64,000 nucleotides of DNA from Rhodococcoides kyotonense (GTDB lineage Bacteria; Actinomycetota; Actinomycetes; Mycobacteriales; Mycobacteriaceae): assembly GCF_900188125.1 (NCBI RefSeq), contig NZ_FZOW01000008.1, positions 186,001 through 250,000 of the forward strand. Reading direction: 5' to 3'. The notes below the pieces were generated by a model, which saw only the letters and a list, made by a program, of their open reading frames with translations, did not search any database and was not told the DNA's origin. Position numbers and translations under genes: made by a program. Shown in pieces: positions 1 to 8,344 of the stretch (position 1 is the stretch's first letter; each line of letters begins with the position of its first letter).

Positions 1-1146
1 CCGGACGATCTGGATCGCGTCGTCGGGACGCTCTCCGGTGGTGAGTCGATGCTGTTGGCGCTCACCGCGGAACTGCTCGCCGAGCCCGACGTGCTCTTAC
101 TCGACGAGCCGACCAACAACCTCGACCTCGATGCCCGAGCGCACCTCTACCAGGCCGTTCAGTCGTTCCAAGGCGTCATGGTCGTAACGAGCCACGACCT
201 CGATCTGCTCGAGATCATGGACGGCACAGCGGAAGTGCGCACCGAGCGCGACGGTGTGAGCCGGCTGCGCATGTTCGGCGGGAACTACAGCCATTATCGA
301 GCCGTCGTCGACGCGGAACAGGAGGCAGCGCGTGCAGCGTTGCACGACGCGAAGAACGACGTCCGCAAGCAGGAACGCGAATTGGTGGAGGCCAGAACCA
401 AACTCGACCGTCGGCTCCGTTACGGCAAGAAGATGGCGGAGCAGAAGCGCGAGCCGAAGATCGTCATGGGCAATCGCAAACGGGCAGCGCAGGTGTCGGC
501 CGGTAAGTTGCGCAACAATCACATCGAGAAGGTGAGCGACGCCCACGCCGTGCTGGCATCTGCCGAGGATCGGTTACGCGACGACCGAGAGGTACGCGTC
601 GACCTTCCGGCGACGAAAGTCCATGCGGGACAGCAGATCGTCTCGATAGACTCGTTGGACATCGTCGGCCCGGAACGAATCGCACTGATCGGGCCGAACG
701 GAAGCGGCAAGACGACCCTGTTGCGTGAGCTCGAGGCCGCGGAACCCGTGGTGCCGTGGCGGTACCTGCCGCAACGGCTCGACGTGTTCGACGAGTCACG
801 CACCGTCGCCGAGAACGTCGCCTCCGTCGCGGCACACGCGTCGAACGAGCAGATTCGAGCGCAGTTGGCGCGCTTCCTGTTTCGCGGGAGTGATGCAGAT
901 GCCGTCGTCGAGACGTTGTCCGGTGGCGAGCGCCTGCGAGCTGCACTTGCCCGCATCCTGCTGGCCGAACCGGCGCCGAAGTTGCTGATGCTCGACGAGC
1001 CGACCAACAACCTCGACCTCGCCAGTAGAGCGCATCTGGCGGAGGCGTTGGCGAGCTACCAGGGCGCGCTGATCGTCGCGAGCCACGACCTGCCGTTCCT
1101 GCGCGATCTCGAGCCGACGAGGTGGGTGGAATTGGAGCGTGCATGA
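1..1146 (+). CDS. ABC-F family ATP-binding protein, 5' end outside window
   Basis: The frame is already open at base 1, so the N-terminal part lies to the left. Visible in order are an ABC signature (LSGGES, about bases 31-48), Walker B with the ABC-F hallmark LLLDEPTNNLD, and a charged linker (about residues 90-180 of the visible protein). A second ATPase domain follows, with Walker A ALIGPNGSGKTTLL, signature LSGGERLRAALAR and Walker B LLMLDEPTNNLD. Two ABC domains in one chain and no membrane segments identify a soluble ABC-F protein. Members act at the ribosomal E site as translation factors or antibiotic-protection proteins; which role applies here cannot be told. The 3' end overlaps the next gene by 8 nt, suggesting coupling. 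Confidence 0.9.
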   Translation, partial: PDDLDRVVGTLSGGESMLLALTAELLAEPDVLLLDEPTNNLDLDARAHLYQAVQSFQGVMVVTSHDLDLLEIMDGTAEVRTERDGVSRLRMFGGNYSHYRAVVDAEQEAARAALHDAKNDVRKQERELVEARTKLDRRLRYGKKMAEQKREPKIVMGNRKRAAQVSAGKLRNNHIEKVSDAHAVLASAEDRLRDDREVRVDLPATKVHAGQQIVSIDSLDIVGPERIALIGPNGSGKTTLLRELEAAEPVVPWRYLPQRLDVFDESRTVAENVASVAAHASNEQIRAQLARFLFRGSDADAVVETLSGGERLRAALARILLAEPAPKLLMLDEPTNNLDLASRAHLAEALASYQGALIVASHDLPFLRDLEPTRWVELERA

Positions 1147-1957
1147 TGGACCGGTGGACTTCGCTACCAACCCGTCGGACGGAACCCGGATCGCCTACAC
1201 CGTCGTAGGGTCCGGTCCGCCATTGCTGATGGTGCACGGCAGCCTGCTCACGCACACCATCTGGCGCACGTTCGGCTATGTCAAAGCGCTGCGTCCGAGA
1301 AGGTCGTTGATCCTGCTCGACATGCGAGGGCACGGTCGAAGCGACAAGCCGCACGACGTCGACGCGTATCGCATGGACTCGATCGTCGGCGATCTCGTTG
1401 CGGTGCTCGACGAGGTGGGTGTCGACAAGGCCGACTACTGGGGCTATTCGTACGGTGCCCGCGCCGGACTGACGCTGGCAGCGCGGGCACCCGACCGCGT
1501 CGGCGCTCTCGTGGCGGGAGGTGGGTCGCACGGTCCGCAGAAGGGTGCGTTCGATCGGCTGTTCTTCCCGGGTTGCGCCGACGTCCTCGCGACGCGAGGG
1601 ATGGACGGGTTCATCGAGGAGTGGAACAAGCATCGACTGTTTCCGGTGGATCCGGCGACCCGGGCCGTGTTCACCGCCAACGATTCCGACGCCCTGGCCG
1701 CATACTTCCGCGCGTCCGACGCCGAACCCGGACTGGCCGACGACGTTCTGCGCGGCTTCGACATCCCGTCGTTGTTCTACGTCGGCTCGGAGGATACGAC
1801 GCGTCTCGTGGACTCCCGTTCCGCTGCCGCGCTGGTCCCTGATGCGGAGTTTCACCTGATCGACGGTTTCGATCACTCGACGACGCCCGCAGCGGGTGCG
1901 GAGGTCTTGGGTGTGGTGGAGCCGTTTCTGGAGCGAATGTCACCTTCGGTCACCTGA
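1139..1957 (+). CDS. alpha/beta-hydrolase fold protein
   Basis: 272 residues. An HG-containing oxyanion segment (LLMVHGS, about residues 28-34) precedes the nucleophile elbow GYSYGA (Ser near residue 102). The chain ends with the acid and His (GFDHS) expected of a Ser-Asp-His triad. There is no signal peptide, so it should be cytoplasmic. The substrate is unknown; the family includes haloperoxidase-like and ester or lactone hydrolases. The start is GTG at 1139 inside the ABC-F gene; an in-frame GTG at 1154 is also possible. The last codons (MSPSVT, stop) read through a TTCGGTCACC sequence that belongs to the family B intergenic repeat just downstream. Confidence 0.8.
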   Translation: MHDGPVDFATNPSDGTRIAYTVVGSGPPLLMVHGSLLTHTIWRTFGYVKALRPRRSLILLDMRGHGRSDKPHDVDAYRMDSIVGDLVAVLDEVGVDKADYWGYSYGARAGLTLAARAPDRVGALVAGGGSHGPQKGAFDRLFFPGCADVLATRGMDGFIEEWNKHRLFPVDPATRAVFTANDSDALAAYFRASDAEPGLADDVLRGFDIPSLFYVGSEDTTRLVDSRSAAALVPDAEFHLIDGFDHSTTPAAGAEVLGVVEPFLERMSPSVT

Positions 1958-1974
1958 ACCTTGGGCCGCTCGGG

Positions 1975-2044
1975 GGTGAGCGAGGGCGGCATTCGGTCAC
2001 TCTGAGTGAGCGAGGGTGACATTCGGTCACTCATTCGGTCACCC
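1975..2044. repeat. family B intergenic repeat, tandem copies
   Basis: Copies of a unit with core CATTCGGTCACTC occur in the same orientation (about 1990-2002 and 2020-2032), followed by ATTCGGTCACCC (2033-2044). Between the first two copies is GAGTGAGCGAGGGTGAC. The element lies between the convergent hydrolase and MFS genes. A related perfect hairpin occurs at 32317-32353. It probably acts at transcript ends; no U-tract is present. Confidence 0.6.
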
Positions 2045-2052
2045 CTGGGAGA

Positions 2053-3369
2053 TCAGAGGAACAGATCCCGCTTACGGATGAGCCCGGTGGCGATGACGCT
2101 GACCACCGAGGTGCCGACGAGGAATCCGCACGCCAGCCAGGGCGATCCGCTGCCCGCGGCGATGAGGGCCGTCAGGATCAGCGGAGTGATTCCGGACGCG
2201 TAGATGCCGGAGAACTGGTAGACGATCGACAGTCCGGTGTAGCGGATTTCCGTGGGGTACAGACTCGCGTACAGAGTGCCCTGCGCTCCGTAGAACAGTG
2301 CGTGCACGAATCCGAACACCAAGACGAGCCCGAGTCCGAAGAACCAGAGGCTGCCGGTTCCGAAGAGCGCGAACACCGGGAACACGGCGAGTCCGTACAG
2401 GGCGATGCCGATGATATAGATCCGCTGGGCGCCGTATCGGTCGACGAGGAGTCCGGAGAGCGGGAGCAGCAGTGCCATGACCACCGCGGCGACGGTGACG
2501 ACGAGCAGCACGGGGACCTTCTCGAAGTCGAGCTCGGTGGTCGCGTACGTGATGGCGAAGACACCCCACGTGTTGAATGCCGCGCCCTCACCCCAACGCG
2601 ACAGCAGTCCGAGAACGGTCGCACGAATCGACTTGCGCGCGAACACCTCTCGAACCGGCGCCGACGACCGTTGCTTGAGATCGGTGACTTCTTGGAACGC
2701 AGGGGTCTCCTCGACCTTGAGCCGCACGATCAGTCCGACGGCGACGAGAACGAGGCTGAGGAGGAACGCGATGCGCCATCCGTACGCCAGGAAGGCGGCG
2801 TCGTCGAACACTGTTTGCAGTAGCGCGAACACTGCTGTGCCCAAGGCCAATCCGAGCGCGAGACCGATTTGCGGGATGCTGCCGAACAGTCCGCGCTTCT
2901 TCGCCGGGCTGTGTTCGACGGCCAGGAGCACTGCTCCGGCCCATTCCCCGCCGAGCGCGAAACCTTGCAGAATTCGCAGGAGCAGCAACAGAATCGGGGC
3001 GAGGACACCGATCTGCTCGGCGGTCGGAAGTGCACCCATCAGCGCGGTGGCGATGCCCATGATGAACATCGTCAGCGCGAGCGTCTTCTTACGCCCGATG
3101 CGGTCGCCGAAGTGCCCGAAGACGACGCCGCCGATCGGGCGGACGACGAATCCGACGGCGAACGTCGCGAAGGACAGCATCGTGCCGACGAACGAGCTCT
3201 GGTCGGGGAAGAACAGTTGGTTGAACACCAGGCTTGCGGCGGTGGCGTAGAGGAAGAAGTCGTACCATTCGACGGTGGTTCCGAGAAGACTCGCAGCGAC
3301 GACGGTACGCAGGCGCTTTCGTCTGGCCGGGTCCGATTCGACCGGGGCGGGCTCGGCGATTGAAGTCAT
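2053..3369 (-). CDS. MFS transporter, metabolite:H+ symporter (MHS) type
   Basis: 438 residues with about 12 hydrophobic segments. The N-terminal TTVEWYDFFLYATAASLVF, followed by the loop GHFGDRIGRKKTL between TM2 and TM3, is the signature of the MHS subfamily (ShiA, ProP, KgtP, citrate-type carriers). These import small organic acids, betaines or shikimate with protons across the inner membrane. The substrate cannot be set from sequence. It stands alone, convergent with the hydrolase and divergent from the flavin monooxygenase at 3471; the 101 bp between them must hold both promoters. Confidence 0.88.
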   Translation of the reverse strand: MTSIAEPAPVESDPARRKRLRTVVAASLLGTTVEWYDFFLYATAASLVFNQLFFPDQSSFVGTMLSFATFAVGFVVRPIGGVVFGHFGDRIGRKKTLALTMFIMGIATALMGALPTAEQIGVLAPILLLLLRILQGFALGGEWAGAVLLAVEHSPAKKRGLFGSIPQIGLALGLALGTAVFALLQTVFDDAAFLAYGWRIAFLLSLVLVAVGLIVRLKVEETPAFQEVTDLKQRSSAPVREVFARKSIRATVLGLLSRWGEGAAFNTWGVFAITYATTELDFEKVPVLLVVTVAAVVMALLLPLSGLLVDRYGAQRIYIIGIALYGLAVFPVFALFGTGSLWFFGLGLVLVFGFVHALFYGAQGTLYASLYPTEIRYTGLSIVYQFSGIYASGITPLILTALIAAGSGSPWLACGFLVGTSVVSVIATGLIRKRDLFL

Positions 3370-3470
3370 GTGAAACCAGAGTAAGTACGCACCTTCTGCA
3401 GGTCACCAATTGAAATCACGGTGATTCGAAGTCTGGCGCATCGCCGACGCCACTGCCACAATCGGGCGAT

Positions 3471-4622
3471 ATGTCTTTGCGCTTTCACTGGTTCCTGCCC
3501 ACGTACGGGGATTCCCGCAACCTGATGGCAGGTGGCCACGGGTCGTCGATGTCCGGTGATCGGCCGGCGACATTGAGGTATCTCAATCAGATCGGCGCTG
3601 CGGCCGAGAGCAACGGGTTCGAGGCGGTCCTCACTCCGACCGGTGCGTGGTGCGAGGACGCATGGCTGACGACGGCCATGATGATCGACACAACAGAGAC
3701 CCTCAAGTTTCTCGTCGCGCTCCGGCCCGGTTTGATCGCACCGACACTTGCCGCACAGATGGCTGCGACGTTCCAGTGGCAATCCGGCGGTCGACTTCTG
3801 CTCAACGTCGTCACCGGCGGCGAGGATCACGAGCAACGACGGTTCGGCGACTTCCTCGACAAAAACGAGCGTTACGCGCGCTGCGGGGAATTCCTCGACG
3901 TGACGCGTCGACTGTGGGCCAACGACGGCCCGGTCACCTTCGACGGCAAGTACATCAAGGTCGAGGACGCGTCGCTGCAGCGCCATCCCGAACCGACACC
4001 GCCGATCTTCTTCGGCGGGTCGTCACCTGCGGCAGGCACCGTCGCGTCGCAGTTCGCCGATACCTATCTGACGTGGGGTGAACCGCCCGCGTCCGTGGCG
4101 TCGAAGATCGCGTGGATTCGAGACCTCGCCGAAGTACAGGGCCGCACACTGGATTACGGCATCCGCCTGCACGTGATCTCGCGTGACACGTCGGAGCAGG
4201 CGTGGGCCGAGGCGGATCGACTGCTGGCCAATCTCGACCCTGCGACCGTCGAAGCAGCGCAGGCGAGCCTGTCGCGCTCGGTGTCCGAAGGCCAGCGCCG
4301 CATGCGCGAATTGCACGGCGGCGGTGAGGCTTACAAGCAAGGTGCAGATGCCAGAAGCCTCGAGATCGCACCCAACCTATGGACAGGTGTCGGGCTGGTT
4401 CGCGGTGGCGCGGGCACTGCCCTCGTCGGATCGCACGAGGAAGTGGCCGACCGGATCGCGGAATACGCGTCGATCGGGCTCGATCACTTCGTTCTGTCGG
4501 GTTACCCGCATCTCGAGGAGGCGTTCCACTTCGGCGAAGGGGTGCGCCCGATCCTCGAGAAGCGCGGGCTCGTGCAGTCGCGGGTCCGGGAGAATGCCGT
4601 CACCGGGACGCCGTTCCGCTAA
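3471..4622 (+). CDS. LLM-class flavin-dependent monooxygenase, SsuD-like
   Basis: 383 residues, the length usual for alkanesulfonate monooxygenases. The N-terminus (RFHWFLPTYGDSR), LVALRPGLIAPTLAAQMAATF, LLLNVVTGGE and the late loop around NLWTGVGLVRGGAGTALVG match the SsuD-type bacterial luciferase-like fold. Such enzymes use FMNH2 and O2 to cleave C-S bonds of sulfonates or to oxidise related small molecules. No ssuABC transporter or flavin reductase is adjacent, so the desulfonation role is inferred from the family only. ATG at 3471 is the first good start. The stop is 4 nt before the left arm of repeat A1. Confidence 0.82.
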   Translation: MSLRFHWFLPTYGDSRNLMAGGHGSSMSGDRPATLRYLNQIGAAAESNGFEAVLTPTGAWCEDAWLTTAMMIDTTETLKFLVALRPGLIAPTLAAQMAATFQWQSGGRLLLNVVTGGEDHEQRRFGDFLDKNERYARCGEFLDVTRRLWANDGPVTFDGKYIKVEDASLQRHPEPTPPIFFGGSSPAAGTVASQFADTYLTWGEPPASVASKIAWIRDLAEVQGRTLDYGIRLHVISRDTSEQAWAEADRLLANLDPATVEAAQASLSRSVSEGQRRMRELHGGGEAYKQGADARSLEIAPNLWTGVGLVRGGAGTALVGSHEEVADRIAEYASIGLDHFVLSGYPHLEEAFHFGEGVRPILEKRGLVQSRVRENAVTGTPFR

Positions 4623-4626
4623 CCCC

Positions 4627-4704
4627 ATGTGCACGAAAATACATAGCGGGGCAGGAGTGGAGCCTGCGGAATGACCCGCAGGCACAGTGTATTTTCGTGC
4701 ACGT
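4627..4704. repeat. family A palindromic element, copy A1 (long loop)
   Basis: Left arm ATGTGCACGAAAATACATAG (4627-4646), right arm CAGTGTATTTTCGTGCACGT (4685-4704), an inverted repeat with small differences. The 38-nt loop contains the core GCAGGAGTGGAGCCTGCGGA and its own 8-bp hairpin (GCCTGCGG/CCGCAGGC). A small GCGCC-GAA-GGCGC hairpin follows the right arm. It sits between the convergent stops of the monooxygenase and the acyl-CoA synthetase. Confidence 0.85.
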
Positions 4705-4717
4705 GCGCCGAAGGCGC

Positions 4718-6385
4718 CTACTCGCGGAACTCCCCCGACAACACCTCACCCGAATTCTCCCGCGCCCGCAGTTCGACGCGCCGGATCTTGCCCGAGATGG
4801 TCTTCGGCAGCTCGAAGAACTCGATCCGGCGGATGCGCAGGTACGGCGCCAGGTTCTCACGGGCGTACTTCAGGATCTGAGATGCGGTGTCCTCGTTGGG
4901 TTCCCACCCGGCCGCGAGCGAGACGTACGCCTTCGGCACCGCCAGACGGGTCTCGTCGGGCGCGGGCACGACAGCCGCTTCCGCTACCGCAGGATGCTCG
5001 ATCAGCACGCTCTCGAGCTCGAACGGCGACACCTTGTAATCCGACGCTTTGAAGACGTCGTCGGTCCGGCCGACGTACGTGATGTAGCCGTCGGAGTCAC
5101 GGGATGCGACGTCGCCCGTGTGGTAGTAACCGCCGGACATGACCTCGTCGTTGCGCGCCGCATCACCCAGGTAGCCGGTCATCAGATTGAACGGTGACGC
5201 CGCGAGATCGAGGCAGATCTCACCCTCGTCCGCCTTCTCACCGGTCACCGGGTCGACGATGACGACCGGAACTCCTGGCAGCGGACGTCCCATCGACCCC
5301 GATTTCAGGTCCGCCCCGGGCGTATTACCCACGAGCGCAGTGGTTTCCGTCTGCCCGAAGCCGTCGCGAATACTGAGCCCCCACTGCTTCTGCACGTGCG
5401 AGATCACTTCGGGGTTCAGGGGCTCACCCGCACCGATCGCCTCACGCAGATTCCCCTTGCCGCCGGAGATGTCCGCCTGAATCAGCATGCGCCACACCGT
5501 CGGTGGCGCGCAGAACGTGGTGACCTCTGCGCGTCGAATCTGCTCGAGCAGTGCTGTCGCGTCGAACCTGCTGTAGTTGTAGATGAAGATGGTCGCCTCG
5601 GCGATCCACGGAGCGAAGAAACAACTCCACGCGTGCTTGGCCCACCCGGGCGAACTGATGTTGAGATGCACGTCGCCGGGCTTGACGCCGAGGAAGTACA
5701 TCGTCGTCAGATGCCCCACGGGGTACGACACCTGCGTGTGCTCGACGAGCTTCGGCTTGCTCGTCGTACCCGACGTGAAATACATGAGCAGACGGTCCGA
5801 CGGCGCGGTGACCGACTCGAACGGTGCCGGATCCTCGAGATCGTAGGCGGCGCGATAGTCGCTCCACCCGTCGACCTCGCTCGTTGCGATCCGCAGATAG
5901 TCGCCGGGTACGTCGTCGAACTTCGCGGTGTCCGACGGGTTGGCGATGACAGCTTTCGCCCGTCCCCTCTCGATCCGATCGGTCAGATCCGCCGAACCGA
6001 CGGCCGTCGTCGTCGGCATCAGCACTGCGCCGATCTTCATGACGGCAAGCATCGATTCCCACAGTTCCACCTGGTTGCCGAGCATGAGGATGACCGAGTC
6101 ACCGCGTCCGATGCCGAGGGATTCGAGCCAGCGGCCTACTCGGTCGGACCGGCGGGCCATGTCGTCGAAGCTGTATTTCGCCTCGGATCCGTCTTCCTCG
6201 ACGATCCACAGCGCGGTGCCGTCGTTGCCACGGGCGATCGCGTCGAACCAGTCGATCGCCCAGTTGAAAGTGCCTTCGAACGACGGCCACTCGAAGTCGG
6301 ACAGGGCCTTGTCGTACTGCCCGTATGCGCCGAGCAGCACATCCCGTGCCTGCTCGAACGCCTTGTATGCCGTTCCGTCCGTCAT
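4718..6385 (-). CDS. acyl-CoA synthetase (AMP-forming), medium-chain/acetyl-CoA synthetase type
   Basis: 555 residues from ATG at 6385, which has a GAGGAG ribosome site; the frame stays open another 54 codons upstream without such support. The ATP-binding loop YFTSGTTSKPK, the A5 motif DGFGQTET, the A8 region YHTGDVASRD..GYITYVGRTDDVFKASDYKVSPFE and the C-terminal PKTISGKIRR are complete. The last carries the catalytic lysine that is often acetylated. It activates a carboxylic acid to acyl-AMP and then acyl-CoA. It resembles ACSM/AcsA-like enzymes; chain length is not predictable. It is divergent from the hemerythrin gene. The C-terminal codons run up to the flank hairpin of repeat A1. Confidence 0.87.
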   Translation of the reverse strand: MTDGTAYKAFEQARDVLLGAYGQYDKALSDFEWPSFEGTFNWAIDWFDAIARGNDGTALWIVEEDGSEAKYSFDDMARRSDRVGRWLESLGIGRGDSVILMLGNQVELWESMLAVMKIGAVLMPTTTAVGSADLTDRIERGRAKAVIANPSDTAKFDDVPGDYLRIATSEVDGWSDYRAAYDLEDPAPFESVTAPSDRLLMYFTSGTTSKPKLVEHTQVSYPVGHLTTMYFLGVKPGDVHLNISSPGWAKHAWSCFFAPWIAEATIFIYNYSRFDATALLEQIRRAEVTTFCAPPTVWRMLIQADISGGKGNLREAIGAGEPLNPEVISHVQKQWGLSIRDGFGQTETTALVGNTPGADLKSGSMGRPLPGVPVVIVDPVTGEKADEGEICLDLAASPFNLMTGYLGDAARNDEVMSGGYYHTGDVASRDSDGYITYVGRTDDVFKASDYKVSPFELESVLIEHPAVAEAAVVPAPDETRLAVPKAYVSLAAGWEPNEDTASQILKYARENLAPYLRIRRIEFFELPKTISGKIRRVELRARENSGEVLSGEFRE

Positions 6386-6524
6386 CGAAAGCTCCTCGTG
6401 TGTGGCACAGGTCTCAGTCCGCCTCAGGCTAAACGCGCGCCGAACAGCGCCGCTACCCCCGAACAGGGGTGGCCGACAGTCGACGTTAAGTGCGCGCCAA
6501 GCGATCGAGCGCAGGCTTCGATCC

Positions 6525-7163
6525 ATGACAACGACACAGAAAATCACGACCGAATACGACCTCCTGGGAATCCAGCTCGCTCATCGCGCGATGCGACGCG
6601 ACGCCGCACGGCTCGTGACGCTGTGCGAGGGCCTGAAGAGTCCCGACGCGAAACAGATGACCGCGATCTCGGAGTACGTCCACCTGTTCGCCGACAGCAT
6701 CCATCATCACCACACGACCGAGGACGACGTCCTGTGGCCGAAGATCGTCGGATCCGTCGGCTCGCACATCGACTTGAGCGACCTCACCGAGGACCATGAG
6801 GCGCTCGACCCGTTGCTCGACGAACTACGAGCAGCAGCCGACGGCCTCCCCGAGAGCCTGGCGCGTCTGACGGCCGCGTTGGTTCAGCTGAAGAACGAAC
6901 TCGACGAGCACATCGAGGACGAGGAGCGGACGATCTTTCCGCTCATCACCGAGCACCTCCCGCTCGCCGAGTGGGAAGCCGTCGAGAACGCCGCACGCAA
7001 GGGAGGGAAGGTGGACTTCGAGCTCCCGCGTGTTATCGACGTCCTGAGTCCGGATGAGCTCGTGCGGGTGAAGAAGGAGGGTGGGGTGATGCTGCGCATC
7101 ATGCTGCCGTTCTTGCGTCGGAAGTATCGGCGGCGGGAGAAGGCCTGCGGCCTACGTGCATAG
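6525..7163 (+). CDS. hemerythrin (HHE) domain protein
   Basis: 212 residues from ATG 6525. Iron-ligand His/Glu residues are spaced as in hemerythrin HHE proteins: HRAMRRD (about residue 18), HHHHTTEDDVLWP (about 59-71), EDHEALDPLLDEL and HIEDEERTIFP. It should be an all-helical cytoplasmic di-iron protein binding O2 or NO, or sensing redox state. The neighbouring hydrogenase operon starts 97 bp on, but shared function is only a guess. The stop codon TAG is the TAG inside the degenerate left arm of repeat A2, so the final residues GLRA are encoded by repeat sequence. Confidence 0.85.
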   Translation: MTTTQKITTEYDLLGIQLAHRAMRRDAARLVTLCEGLKSPDAKQMTAISEYVHLFADSIHHHHTTEDDVLWPKIVGSVGSHIDLSDLTEDHEALDPLLDELRAAADGLPESLARLTAALVQLKNELDEHIEDEERTIFPLITEHLPLAEWEAVENAARKGGKVDFELPRVIDVLSPDELVRVKKEGGVMLRIMLPFLRRKYRRREKACGLRA

Positions 7164-7231
7164 AAGTACACGGCGCCGCTCGGTCGCTCCGCGGGCTCCG
7201 CTCCTGCCGACTATGTATTTTCGTGCACATG
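7154..7231. repeat. family A palindromic element, copy A2 (long loop, degenerate left arm)
   Basis: The right arm is intact (CTATGTATTTTCGTGCACAT from 7211) and followed by the mini-hairpin GGCGAAGCC. The left arm is degenerate (ACGTGCATAGAAGTACAC). The loop carries the core module in reverse orientation (GGCTCCGCTCCTGCC). Unlike most copies it lies between tandem genes, just ahead of the hydrogenase operon. GCACT...AGTGC (7247-7263) spans the hypA start. Confidence 0.75.
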
Positions 7232-7259
7232 GCGAAGCCCTGAGGCGCACTATTGAACA

Positions 7260-7589
7260 GTGCACGAACTTGCGATCACGCAGTGCATCGTCGACGCAGC
7301 CTGTGAGCGTGCCGACGGGAAGTCCGTGAGCCGAGTGCTGGTACGAGTGGGACAGCTGTGCGCTGTGATCCCCGATTCGATGCAATTCTGCTTCGAACTC
7401 GTCACCGAGGGCACGGTCGCGGAGGGCGCTCGGCTCGACATCGAAACCGAGACCGCGCGAGCTCGCTGCCGCACCTGCGACAGCGAGTTCGCGATACCCG
7501 ACGCAATCCTGTTGTGCCCGTGCGGGAGTGCCGACGTCGACGTACTCTCCGGGCGCGATCTACGAATCCTGTCGATGGAAACGAGGTGA
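7260..7589 (+). CDS. hypA: hydrogenase nickel insertion protein HypA
   Basis: 109 residues starting GTG at 7260. The N-terminal MHELAI includes His2, the Ni(II) ligand conserved in HypA. With HypB it delivers nickel to the hydrogenase large-subunit precursor in the cytoplasm. The zinc site has CRTC followed by CPCG. The second half is C-P-C rather than the usual C-x2-C, one residue short. No Shine-Dalgarno sequence is visible before the GTG, so a short-leader or leaderless transcript is possible. It is the first gene of the hydrogenase operon, 6 nt before hypB. Confidence 0.93.
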   Translation: MHELAITQCIVDAACERADGKSVSRVLVRVGQLCAVIPDSMQFCFELVTEGTVAEGARLDIETETARARCRTCDSEFAIPDAILLCPCGSADVDVLSGRDLRILSMETR

Positions 7590-7595
7590 CCTTCG

Positions 7596-8321
7596 ATGTG
7601 CGCAACATGCGGATGCGGCAACGACGCCCACGAGCACACACACGAGCATCCCCACGAACACGGCGGTGAGGTGATCACCCTCGAACAGAAAGTTCTGGCC
7701 AAGAACGATCTACTCGCCGAACGTAACCGCGGTTGGCTCGCGGGCCGGAGAATCTCGGCGTTCAACATCATGAGTTCACCGGGAGCAGGCAAGACGACGC
7801 TGCTCGTGCGGACGATAGAGGAACTCACGAGCACGACGCCCGTCAGCGTCATCGAAGGCGACCAGGAGACGACTCTCGACGCCGATCGCATCGAGGCGAC
7901 AGGATGTTCTGTCGTGCAGATCAATACGGGCACCGGCTGCCACCTCGACGCGGACATGGTCCGACGCGCACTCGAGACTCTCGACCCGCCCACTCGATCG
8001 TTGCTGTTCATCGAGAACGTCGGAAACCTGGTGTGCCCCGCACTGTTCGACCTCGGCGAGGAAGGCAAGGTTGTCCTAATCTCGGTGACCGAGGGCGACG
8101 ACAAGCCACTGAAATACCCACACATGTTCGCCGCGGCCGACGCGGTGATCGTCAACAAGATCGATCTACTGCCCTACGTCGACTTCGACATGGAAACCTT
8201 TGCAGCACATGCCGAGTCGATCAATCCGCATGTGCGAATTCTGCCTACTTCCGCGACCGCGGGCGACGGACTGGACGACTGGTACGGTTGGCTCACCCAA
8301 AACCAACACGCGGTTCATTGA
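7596..8321 (+). CDS. hypB: hydrogenase/urease nickel incorporation GTPase HypB
   Basis: 241 residues. The N-terminus MCATCGCG followed by a His-rich run (HEHTHEHPHEH) is a high-affinity nickel site, as in nickel-storing HypB forms. The P-loop SSPGAGKTTLL, ENVGNLVCP with its metal-binding Cys, and NKIDLLPYVD complete the SIMIBI-class G domain. GTP hydrolysis drives nickel transfer with HypA into the large subunit. It lies between hypA and the structural genes in the same operon. Confidence 0.95.
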   Translation: MCATCGCGNDAHEHTHEHPHEHGGEVITLEQKVLAKNDLLAERNRGWLAGRRISAFNIMSSPGAGKTTLLVRTIEELTSTTPVSVIEGDQETTLDADRIEATGCSVVQINTGTGCHLDADMVRRALETLDPPTRSLLFIENVGNLVCPALFDLGEEGKVVLISVTEGDDKPLKYPHMFAAADAVIVNKIDLLPYVDFDMETFAAHAESINPHVRILPTSATAGDGLDDWYGWLTQNQHAVH

Positions 8322-8344
8322 CAACTTTTCACCGCGGGTAGAAA

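Noticed and set aside
7164-7259. A strong promoter for the hydrogenase operon
   Set aside because: The interval is nearly all repeat A2; I found no convincing -35/-10 pair and do not call one. The promoter may lie within or upstream of the hemerythrin gene.
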